Below the pieces are notes generated by a model. The model was not told where the DNA came from. It searched no databases and saw nothing but the letters and a program-made list of their open reading frames with translations. A stretch of DNA of 64,000 bases from Oscillatoriaceae cyanobacterium Prado104 (lineage in GTDB: Bacteria > Cyanobacteriota > Cyanobacteriia > Cyanobacteriales > Microcoleaceae), in contig JALOON010000051.1 of the NCBI GenBank assembly GCA_025454405.1, positions 52,846 to 116,845 on the forward strand. The letters are read 5' to 3'. Shown here piece after piece: positions 19,687 through 28,489 of this stretch; position 1 is the first letter of the stretch, and each line of letters opens with the position of its first letter. Position numbers and translations under genes: made by a program.

Positions 19687-22650
19687 ATGTCCCAAGGCGC
19701 AGAAATCTCCAACAACCAACCAAGCGCATCCCGTAACGGGCATCACGTAACGACTTCTCACTCTCACAGCCTCAATACAATTCGGATTCGCGGTGCGAGA
19801 CAGCACAACCTGAAGAATATCGATTTGGAACTGCCACGCGATAAACTAATCGTGTTTACGGGCGTCTCCGGTTCCGGCAAGTCTTCCCTCGCTTTCGATA
19901 CTATTTTTGCCGAGGGACAGCGCCGCTACGTGGAATCTCTCAGCGCTTACGCCCGACAGTTTTTAGGGCAGTTGGACAAACCGGATGTAGACGCGATCGA
20001 AGGGTTGAGTCCGGCTATTTCGATCGACCAAAAATCAACTTCTCACAACCCGCGATCGACTGTCGGTACTGTTACAGAAATTTACGATTATCTCAGATTG
20101 CTGTACGGTAGAGCTGGCGAACCGCACTGTCCGATTTGCGATCGCTGCATCGCGCCGCAGACAATAGATGAAATGTGCGATCGAGTGATGGCCCTGCCCG
20201 ACGGTACTCGCTTTCACATTCTCGCGCCGGTAGTGCGCGGCAAAAAAGGCACTCACCGCAAATTGCTGTCGAGTTTGGCTTCCGAAGGATTTATTCGGGT
20301 CAAAGTTAACGGCGAAATTTTAGATCTTTCAGAAAATATCGAATTAGATAAAAATCATACCCACAATATCGAGATAGTTGTCGATCGATTAGTTAAAAAA
20401 CCCGGTTTAGAAGAACGTTTAGTAGATTCTCTAACAACTTGTTTGCGCCATTCCGAGGGAGTCGCCATAATTGAAGAATTGCCAACCGATGAAAATTCCG
20501 AGCCCAATCCGCCGATCGTGTTTTCCGAAAACTTTGCCTGTCCCGAACACGGCGCGGTAATGGAAGAACTTTCGCCCAGATTGTTTTCATTTAATTCGCC
20601 CTACGGCGCTTGTCCGAACTGTCACGGTTTGGGGAGCTTGCGAACCTTTTCGCCAGAATTAGTAGTGCCAGACGAAAAAGCACCGGTTTACTGCGCGATC
20701 GCCCCTTGGTCCGATAAAGATAATTCTTATTATCTCTCGTTGCTGTTCAGCGTTGCCGATAGTTGCGGGTTTGACATCAACATTCCTTGGTATTGTTTAA
20801 AGCCGGAACACCGGCAGGTACTTTTGTACGGAAACGAGTCTCAGTCAACCGCAACCAATAAAAAACGAGATCCCAGTAACGGCAATCTCAGGAAAGATTT
20901 TAAAGGCGTAATTTCAATGTTGCAGCGCCAGTACGACGATACTGGTTCCGATTCGATCAAGCAGAAATTAGAACAGTATCGAGTCGATCGCCCTTGCGAA
21001 GTTTGTCACGGCAAACGCTTGAAACCCGAGGCGCTGGCGGTGCGGCTGGGACAGTACAGGATTGTGGATTTAACCAGCATTTCGATTCGGGAATGTCGCG
21101 AAAGAATTGATAATTTGCAAATGAGCGAGCGACAATTTCAAATCTCCGATTTAGCCCTGAGAGAAATCAAAGCAAGATTGCAATTTTTGCTCGATGTCGG
21201 ATTGGACTACCTCACATTAGACCGTCCGGCAATGACACTTTCCGGCGGCGAAGCCCAGCGAATTCGCCTTGCGACTCAAATCGGTTCTGGTTTGACAGGA
21301 GTTCTCTATGTTTTGGACGAACCGAGTATCGGGCTGCACCAAAGAGACAACTCTCGCCTGCTGCAAACTTTAACCAAATTGCGGGATTTAGGTAATACTT
21401 TGATTGTGGTAGAACACGATGAAGAAACCATGCGATCGGCCGACCATATTGTTGATATCGGCCCCGGCGCAGGAGTGCACGGAGGTAAAATTATCTCGCA
21501 AGGAACTTTAGCAGAATTACTAGAAGCAGAGGAATCTTTAACCGGGGCTTATTTATCTGGCAAGCGAGTCATTGAAACCCCTGCTCAAAGGAGAAGAGGC
21601 AACGGTAAAACAATTTTGATTCAGAATGCCCGCCGCAACAATTTACGCAATATCGATGTAGAAATTCCCCTAGGAAAACTTGTTTGCGTTACGGGCGTTT
21701 CCGGTTCGGGAAAATCTACATTAGTCAATGAATTGCTGTATCCTTCCCTGCAACATTATTTGACTAAAAAAGTCCCCTTACCTCCCGATATGGACGCGCT
21801 AAAAACTAGAGGCGAACGGTCTTTAGAGGATGTGGTTGATAAGGTAATTGTCATCGACCAATCCCCGATCGGGCGCACTCCGCGTTCCAATCCCGCTACT
21901 TACACGGGAGTGTTTGATGTAATTCGGGATTTGTTTGCCGAAAGCATTGAAGCTAAAACTAGAGGTTACAAAGCCGGACAGTTTTCTTTTAATGTCAAAG
22001 GAGGTAGGTGCGAAGCTTGCGGCGGGCAAGGAGTGAACGTAATTTCGATGAATTTCCTGCCGGATGTTTACGTGCAGTGCGAAGTTTGTAAAGGCGCACG
22101 CTACAACCGAGAAACGCTGCAAGTAAAGTACAAAGGCAAGTCAATTTCTGATGTTTTAAACATGACTGTTGAGGAAGCTTTGGAAATGTTTAAAAACATT
22201 CCCAGGGCGGGCGCAAGACTGCAAACTTTGCTTGATGTCGGTTTGGGTTACATTCAGTTGGGACAGCCGGCACCGACACTTTCTGGGGGCGAAGCGCAGC
22301 GGGTGAAGCTAGCAACGGAACTTTCGCGCCGCGCTACTGGGAAAACGCTGTATTTGATTGACGAACCGACGACAGGTTTGTCGTTTTATGACGTGCATCA
22401 TTTGTTAAATGTTTTGCAAAGATTGGTAGATAAGGGTAATTCGATTTTGGTCATCGAACACAATTTAGATGTGATTCGGTGCTGCGATTGGGCGATCGAT
22501 CTGGGGCCGGAAGGGGGAGATAAAGGAGGTGAAATTATTGTGGCTGGGACGCCGGAAGAGGTGGCAGCAAATCCCCGTTCTCATACTGGGAAATACTTGC
22601 GATCGGTCTTGCAAGAACATCCATTGGGCGAGGCTGTAGCTGTTAGTTAA
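19687..22650 (+). CDS. uvrA: Excinuclease ABC subunit A
   Basis: 987 residues, the DNA-damage recognition ATPase of nucleotide excision repair. It has two ABC ATPase modules: Walker A motifs GVSGSGKSSLAF (~residue 60) and GVSGSGKSTLVNE (~residue 677), and two LSGGEAQR signatures. Zinc-binding cysteines include CPICDRC, CEVCHGKRL, CEACGGQG and CEVCKGARYN. The first ~28 residues form a Ser/His/Asn-rich extension ahead of the conserved IRIRGARQHNLKNI start; the downstream body is full length. It appears monocistronic. Confidence 0.97.
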   Translation: MSQGAEISNNQPSASRNGHHVTTSHSHSLNTIRIRGARQHNLKNIDLELPRDKLIVFTGVSGSGKSSLAFDTIFAEGQRRYVESLSAYARQFLGQLDKPDVDAIEGLSPAISIDQKSTSHNPRSTVGTVTEIYDYLRLLYGRAGEPHCPICDRCIAPQTIDEMCDRVMALPDGTRFHILAPVVRGKKGTHRKLLSSLASEGFIRVKVNGEILDLSENIELDKNHTHNIEIVVDRLVKKPGLEERLVDSLTTCLRHSEGVAIIEELPTDENSEPNPPIVFSENFACPEHGAVMEELSPRLFSFNSPYGACPNCHGLGSLRTFSPELVVPDEKAPVYCAIAPWSDKDNSYYLSLLFSVADSCGFDINIPWYCLKPEHRQVLLYGNESQSTATNKKRDPSNGNLRKDFKGVISMLQRQYDDTGSDSIKQKLEQYRVDRPCEVCHGKRLKPEALAVRLGQYRIVDLTSISIRECRERIDNLQMSERQFQISDLALREIKARLQFLLDVGLDYLTLDRPAMTLSGGEAQRIRLATQIGSGLTGVLYVLDEPSIGLHQRDNSRLLQTLTKLRDLGNTLIVVEHDEETMRSADHIVDIGPGAGVHGGKIISQGTLAELLEAEESLTGAYLSGKRVIETPAQRRRGNGKTILIQNARRNNLRNIDVEIPLGKLVCVTGVSGSGKSTLVNELLYPSLQHYLTKKVPLPPDMDALKTRGERSLEDVVDKVIVIDQSPIGRTPRSNPATYTGVFDVIRDLFAESIEAKTRGYKAGQFSFNVKGGRCEACGGQGVNVISMNFLPDVYVQCEVCKGARYNRETLQVKYKGKSISDVLNMTVEEALEMFKNIPRAGARLQTLLDVGLGYIQLGQPAPTLSGGEAQRVKLATELSRRATGKTLYLIDEPTTGLSFYDVHHLLNVLQRLVDKGNSILVIEHNLDVIRCCDWAIDLGPEGGDKGGEIIVAGTPEEVAANPRSHTGKYLRSVLQEHPLGEAVAVS

Positions 22651-22686
22651 TATTAACAGGAATTATGTAATTGTCACAATCAGTAA

Positions 22687-22742
22687 GGTGCGTCAGATCT
22701 TTAAACCCTCAATCATCGTTTAAAAAACTCATCTGACGCACC
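22687..22742. repeat. GGTGCGTCAGAT inverted repeat
   Basis: The arms GGTGCGTCAGAT (22687-22698) and ATCTGACGCACC (22731-22742) are perfect, with a 32-base loop. A second copy with shared 10-base arms lies at 50175-50230. It could be a terminator for uvrA or a small palindromic mobile repeat. Confidence 0.7.
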
Positions 22743-22939
22743 CTACAATTAAAATATGTCCTTCAAGGCAGGCTGCCACATCTTGAGTGAATACAGTCCT
22801 GCTGGATGCGGTTGATGCTATCTTATTCATCATAATTTCTCGAACGTGAATCAAAATTCATCTTACCAACAGGGGTGACGAGTGCTTGAACTATGAGTTA
22901 CAATATAAAAGGATAAAGCTGGACTAAGAAGTCTAATGT

Positions 22940-23203
22940 ATGGCAGAAAGTAAGTCGAAAAAGTTACCTAATTTCAGCTCCGATCGAGAAATCATAGAGT
23001 TCTTTGAAACTCACGATATGGGTGAGTATGAAAGCGAACTACCAGAGGTAAATTTTGAGGTCGATCTCAAACAAAGTCATTATTTAGTTTCAATCGATCG
23101 ATCTTTGATGAGCAAACTTTTGGAAATCGCTAAAGACCAGCAAGTTTCGGTTGAAATTCTGTTAGATTCCTGGCTAAAAGAGAAACTTTTGAAAGCTAGT
23201 TGA
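22940..23203 (+). CDS. CopG-family antitoxin, apparently orphan
   Basis: 87 residues. The layout (KKLPNFSSDREIIEFFETHD, then a C-terminal ribbon-helix-helix-like part with SLMSKLLEIAKDQQVSVEIL) matches the CopG-type antitoxins usually paired with BrnT- or RelE-like toxins. No toxin gene is recognisable in the 289 bases upstream or 238 bases downstream. If the assignment is right, it is a solitary antitoxin or a DNA-binding regulator. Confidence 0.65.
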   Translation: MAESKSKKLPNFSSDREIIEFFETHDMGEYESELPEVNFEVDLKQSHYLVSIDRSLMSKLLEIAKDQQVSVEILLDSWLKEKLLKAS

Positions 23204-23441
23204 AGCAGCAGCATCGCAACTCCATTGATGCGGGATGTTCTATGGAAGTTGCTTCACTGCCAGAAATTTGTCGATCGAATTTACACGAATCGATTTTGGA
23301 ACACCGAAATACAATTATATTTGGGTGGCTTCTATCTTTGTGAAGAATCAAATGGGATAATACGTACTAATTATTTTAGGATTCATGCTTAACTATTTCA
23401 CGCGGATCGAGTTCATCATCTCGATCCGATTCAGATGTTAG

Positions 23442-24035
23442 ATGAGAGATATGAGTAGGACGAGTTTTTTCTACGCAGAAGTTTGGAGAAATAATCAATG
23501 GGAACCCACTCCAACGCCAAAATGGTCAAAAGGTGAGCAAATCCCTGTTTGTTATATGAGTCGTACTGCGCTATACGAGTTATATGCAGCTTTAGTCGGC
23601 TATTATCATCGCGCAATTTACCATCTCGCACATACGGAAGAAATAGTTCCTCTTGCCAAGCCACGCGGTTTTCCAAAGGATATGAATGCTGTTTATCAGG
23701 AGTATTTTGAATGTTCTTTGTGGTTGAGCAGGTCAGATAGTTATCTCACCTGGTTCGTGGTTCAAGAGGTCATTGATTATGATTGGGACAGAAAATTTCC
23801 ACCCTGTACCGGGTATGTGAAAAGTCAATACGCTCATTTATTTTGTAGTTCAGCTTCTTTCCCGGACGATCTTCCAGATGACGAGCAGGTTTATGTGAGG
23901 AAAAGAGAGGGGTACACCGAGGTTTCATGGGTAGAAAGCTATCGTGAGTTTGTAGGATGCGTAGACTGGTTCATTGAAGAATTACTCAAGTTGGGTAATC
24001 CAGAAGAAGTTAGAATCATTTTCTGGCTTGAATGA
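23442..24035 (+). CDS. Hypothetical protein, aromatic-rich
   Basis: 197 residues, acidic, unusually rich in Trp, Tyr and Phe, no signal peptide or membrane helix. I recognise no domain. The body begins TSFFYAEVW and ends EEVRIIFWLE; a central segment has ALYELYAALVGYYHRAIYHL. ATG 23451 (MSRTSFF) is an equally likely start. It sits in a small accessory block between an orphan antitoxin and a broken antitoxin gene, so an acquired origin is plausible. Confidence 0.5.
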   Translation: MRDMSRTSFFYAEVWRNNQWEPTPTPKWSKGEQIPVCYMSRTALYELYAALVGYYHRAIYHLAHTEEIVPLAKPRGFPKDMNAVYQEYFECSLWLSRSDSYLTWFVVQEVIDYDWDRKFPPCTGYVKSQYAHLFCSSASFPDDLPDDEQVYVRKREGYTEVSWVESYREFVGCVDWFIEELLKLGNPEEVRIIFWLE

Positions 24036-24134
24036 ATCAGCGATCGAGTTTGATGAAGATTAAAAGTGCAAGTCCGATCTAATCTAATCTTAGATAAGTT
24101 ACAATTGTCACGTACAAATCTAGGAAAATTTTCT

Positions 24135-24476
24135 ATGAGCCTCGTTTTATAACGCGAGAAATCACCTCTTTTTGAAGATGAAACCGGAGCAATTCGAGTT
24201 GGCAGTTCAAAGGTTTTGCTGGAGACCGTGATTCGTGCGTTTCAAGATGGTGCATCCCCTGAGTCTATTGTACATAGATATTCGACTCTATCTTTGTCCG
24301 ATGTCTGCCACACAATTGGCTACTATCTCCGACACCAAGATGCTGTAGAAGCATACTTAGAACGAAGAGATCGATTAGCTCAATCAGTTGAGCAACGTTT
24401 GTCTGGTATCCAACCAGATCTAAGCTTAATTCGCACTCGTTTATTGTCTCAGCAAAAGTTGAATTCGATGAGGTAA
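24135..24476 (+). pseudogene. DUF433-family antitoxin gene with a nonsense codon at position 6
   Basis: From ATG 24135, preceded by AGGAAAA, the reading is MSLVL, then TAA (24150-24152), then continues in the same frame as REKSPLFEDETGAIRVGSSK and a complete DUF433-like body (LLETVIRAFQDGASPESIVHRYSTLSLSDVCHTIGYYLR). The frame then stays open to 24476. DUF433 proteins are VapB-like antitoxins. One base change from a Thr codon would explain the stop. Internal TTG/GTG initiation could still make a product lacking ~25 residues. A neighbouring toxin gene is not visible. Confidence 0.65.
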
Positions 24477-24482
24477 ACTTAC

Positions 24483-24980
24483 TTAACTGGTTTCTTGAAT
24501 AGCCGGAGAAAGAGCGATATTTTGCGCTTGTTGCTGCATGAATTCAATGTCCGATCGCGCCCAATTTCGCGGCCCGCTGCACTGATGGGCAATTAACAAA
24601 CCCCACAACCCTTTCGCGGTTAAAATTGGTACTGATAAATTAGCCCGTACCTTCATGTCGCGCAAAAAATCTCGGTGACATTGATGAATTGGTTCCACTT
24701 CAATATCTGCAATTGCTCTAACTCTACCCGTTTCGTATAAAGCAGCATATTCGCTATTAAAACACTCATCGGGCCCGGTGGAACCCAAAATTGACAGTTC
24801 GATCGAACTCAACATTTCGTAAGTTACTCGACCCTGCCACTGCCTGTAAAAATAGTACAGTACCGCCCGATCGCTCTGCAAAACTTCTTGAATCTCGCCT
24901 AAAGATTTTTCTACTAATGCATCGCGCTTGAGAGTATCCGTCAAGCGGTTAACAATTCGTTGCAGGCGATCGTCCGACAT
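24483..24980 (-). CDS. Stand-alone GAF-domain protein with cyanobacteriochrome-type cysteines
   Basis: 165 residues, consisting of one complete GAF domain and nothing else. It carries GPDECFNSEY, which fits the DXCF motif (D-E-C-F), and IHQCHRDFL, which fits the canonical bilin-attachment Cys-His position, followed by VRANLSVPIL and LWGLLIAHQC. These are the landmark positions of DXCF-type cyanobacteriochromes. There is no kinase or other output domain. It may bind a bilin and act through partners, or be a non-photosensory GAF that kept the cysteines. It is convergent with the broken DUF433 gene, only 6 bases apart. Confidence 0.75.
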   Translation of the reverse strand: MSDDRLQRIVNRLTDTLKRDALVEKSLGEIQEVLQSDRAVLYYFYRQWQGRVTYEMLSSIELSILGSTGPDECFNSEYAALYETGRVRAIADIEVEPIHQCHRDFLRDMKVRANLSVPILTAKGLWGLLIAHQCSGPRNWARSDIEFMQQQAQNIALSPAIQETS

Positions 24981-25071
24981 AATGTTGACTCCATAAGTAT
25001 CTGTCTAAAGTTTAGCTCTATTCAACATACCAACTGCTAAAATAACTTGATAACGAAAGGAAATATCAAAT

Positions 25072-25944
25072 ATGTCTGTACTAGAAGCTGGTTGGAAACA
25101 CGAATTTATCGCTACAAACGGCATCAAACTGCACTATGTCACTCAAGGCGAAGGTCCGCTGATGCTGATGCTGCACGGATTTCCTGAATTTTGGTATTCT
25201 TGGCGCAATCAAATCCCGGAATTTGCATCGGATTATAAAGTTGTTGCTGTGGATCTGAGGGGTTATAACGATAGCGACAAACCTCAAGATAAATCTGCTT
25301 ACGTGATGGCAGAGTTTGTGAAAGATGTCAAGGGAGTTATTCAGGGTTTGGGCTATCAAAGTTGCGTCTTAGTCGGCCACGATTGGGGAGGTGCGATCGC
25401 CTGGAATTTCGCCTACGATTATCCGGGAATGGTGGATAAATTAATTGTGATGAATCTACCCCATCCGGCAAAATTTGTTGAAGGGTTGCGCACTCCCCAA
25501 CAATTGCTCAAAAGTTGGTATATCTTGTTCTTTCAGTTGCCTGTTTTGCCGGAATTATTGATTCAATTGGGCGACTATCAAGCGCTCGATCGCGCTTTGA
25601 AAGGTATGGCTGTCGATAAAAGTATTTTTACAGAGACAGATCTCGCAGCTTACAAAGATGCTGCTGCCAAACGTGGCGCTTTGACTGCTACTATTAATTA
25701 TTACCGCAATATACCTCAGGGATTGTTCGATCGGGCGACTTGGAGCGTTTTGGAAGTTCCGACACTGATGATTTGGGGAGAAAATGACCTCGCTCTCGGT
25801 AAAGAGTTAACTTACGGAACTGAGGAGTACGTGCGGGATTTTCAGATACATTACATTCCTAATTGCAGTCACTGGGTGCAACAGGAACAGCCGGAATTAG
25901 TGAATAGCTATATGCGCGAATTTTTGGCAAGCAAAGCTGTTTAA
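25072..25944 (+). CDS. Alpha/beta hydrolase, epoxide-hydrolase-like
   Basis: 290 residues. The oxyanion motif is LHGFPEFWYSWRNQIP, the nucleophile Asp lies in VGHDWGGAIAW, and the catalytic His is in NCSHWVQQEQP, the arrangement of soluble epoxide hydrolases and haloacetate dehalogenases. The GHDWGG nucleophile elbow and the Asp-containing VAVDLRGYNDSDKP strand favour epoxide hydrolase. The start has AAAGGAAATATCAAAT upstream. Natural substrate unknown. It stands alone. Confidence 0.85.
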   Translation: MSVLEAGWKHEFIATNGIKLHYVTQGEGPLMLMLHGFPEFWYSWRNQIPEFASDYKVVAVDLRGYNDSDKPQDKSAYVMAEFVKDVKGVIQGLGYQSCVLVGHDWGGAIAWNFAYDYPGMVDKLIVMNLPHPAKFVEGLRTPQQLLKSWYILFFQLPVLPELLIQLGDYQALDRALKGMAVDKSIFTETDLAAYKDAAAKRGALTATINYYRNIPQGLFDRATWSVLEVPTLMIWGENDLALGKELTYGTEEYVRDFQIHYIPNCSHWVQQEQPELVNSYMREFLASKAV

Positions 25945-26000
25945 ATAGATTTGTAGGTTGGGTTGAAAAATGAATCCGACCTTTTACTCTGCCCAACTCA

Positions 26001-26362
26001 GCTATAGCAGTTTTCGGGTATGTGAGGTACTCCAGAAACCCGGTTTCTTAAAGACACTGGGTTTCTAAAACGTACTTCATAAACTTGCAATTTGCTATAT
26101 AGGGCTTGCTGAATAAGTCTTGTGGTGAGGGGGGCATAGGGCATAGGGCATAGGGCATAGTTTTTCTCCGTTTCGAGTCGGGAATTAGACACACCACACA
26201 AAGGAAACAGTGCGATGGTTTTGACCATCTGGGGGCTGAGAGTTTTATTCAGCAAGCCCTATATACAGCAGTTTTCAGGTATGTGAGGGACTCCAGAAAC
26301 CCGGTTTCGCCGAAGTTACCGGGTTTCTGAGGTGTACTTCATAAACTTGCAATCTGTTGTAA
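26001..26362. repeat. Two diverged ~90-bp direct repeats flanking a MITE-like insert
   Basis: Copy 1 (about 26007-26095) and copy 2 (about 26268-26355) share GCAGTTTTC.GGTATGTGAGG, a CCAGAAACCCGGTTTC palindrome and ACTTCATAAACTTGCAAT. Between them is the 170-bp element at 26096-26265. No gene lies in 25945-26538. Confidence 0.7.
26096..26265. mobile_element. 170-bp MITE-like element with perfect 21-bp terminal inverted repeats
   Basis: Termini 26096-26116 and 26245-26265 are exact inverted copies containing AGGGCTTGCTGAATAA. They are flanked by TATA, consistent with a TA-type target duplication. The interior has four GGGCATA repeats and no transposase gene. It is a non-autonomous derivative of an insertion sequence with GGGCTTGCTGAATAA-type ends; the parent is not in the window. 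Confidence 0.7.
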
Positions 26363-26538
26363 ATTTCACTAAAATCTTCCTCATCTTTTTCCAGGTATTT
26401 ATTGACTACGAATTCAATGGTGAATTCTCTAGTATCAAAGATGCACTTTATGCAAATCTTCGAGTGCAACACTCTCCTTTGCCTGTTTCAAAAATCAGTA
26501 AGTGCAGCTTCAGAGAGAATTGGTATCAGATTCGCCTG

Positions 26539-27366
26539 CTATTTGTCTGCTAATTTCACTTTAGTAGCCAAACCGAGCGCTTGCAGCAATTGAATAGTCA
26601 TCCAAGTAAAATCGATTTCCCACCATTTCAAACCGTGGCGCGCCGAGTATTGAAAAGCGTGGTGGTTGTTGTGCCAGCCTTCGCCGTAAGTTAACAAAGC
26701 TACCCACCAGCAGTTAGTAGAAGAATCAGTTGTCTCGTAAGTGCGGTAGCCAAATTTGTGAGTTGCACTGTTCACAAACCAGGTGCAGTGATACACCGCA
26801 ACTAACCTCACAAAAATTACCCAAACTACAAAAGACCAGCCTAATGTCAGCCACAGCAAAACGCCGAAGGCGATTTGAATTAGCAGAAAATAATCTTGCA
26901 AAAATTGGTAAAATTTATCGCCCGAAAGATCCTTCGTGCAGCGGGGAATTTCCTCATTAGCGGGGCTTTTGTAAAACATCCAAGCCAGATGACTCCACCA
27001 AAAACCGCGATCGGCATTGTGAGGGTCGAGATCGCGGTTGAGGGCAGTTTCGTCTGAGTGAATGTGGTGCAGTCGGTGCAAGCCAACCCAGTGAATTACT
27101 CCGCCTTGGCAAGCGAGAGCGCCGCAAAAAGCTAAGAAATATTCTAGCCATTTCGGTGCCTGAAAACTGCGGTGGGTGAGCAGGCGGTGCCATCCGAGAG
27201 TGATGCCCAAACCGCCCGTTATCCAGTGAAAAACTGCTGCTACAGCGATCGCCGTCCAGTTGAAATTGCTGGGAAGGGCGGCGAACAAGGCACCGATATG
27301 AACTATTGCCAAACTAATCAGGTGAGGCCAATTGTATTCGAGTTTTTTTTGCGCTGAAATTGTCAT
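26539..27366 (-). CDS. Acyl-lipid desaturase (DesC/delta-9 type), copy 1
   Basis: 275 residues. A membrane desaturase that introduces the first double bond into lipid-bound acyl chains. The three histidine boxes are HRLLTHRS, HRLHHIHSD and EGWHNNHHAFQ. I start it at ATG 27366 (MTISAQKKLEY), which lines up with the neighbouring paralogue; an ATG at 27420 adds 18 unrelated residues. After the second His box there is a five-residue insertion relative to copy 2 (HSDETALNRDLDPHN). It is in the same orientation as copy 2, 229 bases downstream of it. Confidence 0.9.
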   Translation of the reverse strand: MTISAQKKLEYNWPHLISLAIVHIGALFAALPSNFNWTAIAVAAVFHWITGGLGITLGWHRLLTHRSFQAPKWLEYFLAFCGALACQGGVIHWVGLHRLHHIHSDETALNRDLDPHNADRGFWWSHLAWMFYKSPANEEIPRCTKDLSGDKFYQFLQDYFLLIQIAFGVLLWLTLGWSFVVWVIFVRLVAVYHCTWFVNSATHKFGYRTYETTDSSTNCWWVALLTYGEGWHNNHHAFQYSARHGLKWWEIDFTWMTIQLLQALGLATKVKLADK

Positions 27367-27595
27367 TATATTTGAGATTTCCTGGCTGTTTCTATTGATT
27401 GTGACTGATATTTTTTCCATTCCAGTTAATTACTCGCGATCGATCCGGTTAGTCGTAATGTTATACATAGTAGGTTGGATTCCAGGGAGTTAGTGCTTGT
27501 TAAAATCCAACCCACTCAACTAAATAAGTTAACTAGCCATTGGAGGCCAGCAATTCACGCAGAACCGACGACCGATCGCCAATGACTAATTGCAC

Positions 27596-28411
27596 TTATT
27601 GCTCTTCTGCCAATTTCACTTTGGTAGCTAAACCGAGTGCTTGCAGCAGTTGAATCGTCATCCAAGTGAAATCGATTTCCCACCATTGCAAACCGTGACG
27701 GGCAGAGTATTGAAAAGCATGGTGGTTGTTGTGCCAGCCTTCGCCGTAAGTGAGGACAGCCACCCACCAGCAGTTGGTAGATCGATCGCCCGATTCGTAG
27801 GTGCGATAGCCGAATTTGTGGGTAGCGCTGTTCACCAGCCAAGTGCAGTGGAAGACCACCACGATCCGCACAAAAACTCCCCAAACCACGAAGGGCCAGC
27901 CGCCCAACAAATAGAGCAACACACCGAAGACAACTTGGATGGGGATAAAATATGCTTGAAGAAACTTGTATACTGGGTCGTCGCCAATATCTTTAGTAAA
28001 GCGGGGGATTTCGGCTCGGATCGGCAATTCCGAAAGCATCCAGCCCATGTGACTCCACCAGAAGCCTTGATTGGAATCGTGGGGATCTGGTTCGGTGTCG
28101 GAGTGGATGTGATGCAAGCGGTGCATTCCTACCCAGTCAATGGGGCCGCCTTCGCAGGACAGGGTGCCGCAGAAAACTAGGAAATATTCCAGCCATTTGG
28201 GGGTTTGGAAACTGCGGTGAGTGACGAGACGGTGAAATCCTAAGGTAATTCCTAACCCGCCTGTTACCCAGTGCAGGAACAGGGCCAGACCAACAGCAGT
28301 CCAGCTAAAGTTGCTTGGAAGCAGGGCAAATAAAGCGCCAGTATGGAGAAAAGCCATAAAGGCTATGACAGTCCAGTCAGGGGAGTGTTTTTTTGAGGTT
28401 GCAATCGTCAT
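27596..28411 (-). CDS. Acyl-lipid desaturase (DesC/delta-9 type), copy 2
   Basis: 271 residues from ATG 28411 (MTIATSKKHSPDW). His boxes HRLVTHRS, HRLHHIHSD and EGWHNNHHAFQ; GGPIDWVG and SDTEPDPHDSNQGFWWSH match the usual cyanobacterial DesC sequence better than copy 1 does. The final ~55 residues of the two paralogues are almost identical, suggesting recent tandem duplication or gene conversion. Expected thylakoid/plasma membrane enzyme using ferredoxin. Cold regulation is known for the family but no element is visible here. Confidence 0.9.
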   Translation of the reverse strand: MTIATSKKHSPDWTVIAFMAFLHTGALFALLPSNFSWTAVGLALFLHWVTGGLGITLGFHRLVTHRSFQTPKWLEYFLVFCGTLSCEGGPIDWVGMHRLHHIHSDTEPDPHDSNQGFWWSHMGWMLSELPIRAEIPRFTKDIGDDPVYKFLQAYFIPIQVVFGVLLYLLGGWPFVVWGVFVRIVVVFHCTWLVNSATHKFGYRTYESGDRSTNCWWVAVLTYGEGWHNNHHAFQYSARHGLQWWEIDFTWMTIQLLQALGLATKVKLAEEQ

Positions 28412-28489
28412 GAATATCTTGGGTTTACAAACTAGGTGCCGCATCTGCGCCATAATAAACACCGCGCGCAGAAGGTGAGCGAGGTATTG

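Noticed and set aside
22800..22939. Possible toxin gene upstream of the CopG antitoxin
   Set aside because: Short frames there are interrupted and show no BrnT- or RelE-like motif.
26332..26593. Two short plus-strand frames before the desaturase end
   Set aside because: They overlap each other and the 3' end of copy 1 desaturase, and include part of the ~90-bp repeat; no coding evidence.
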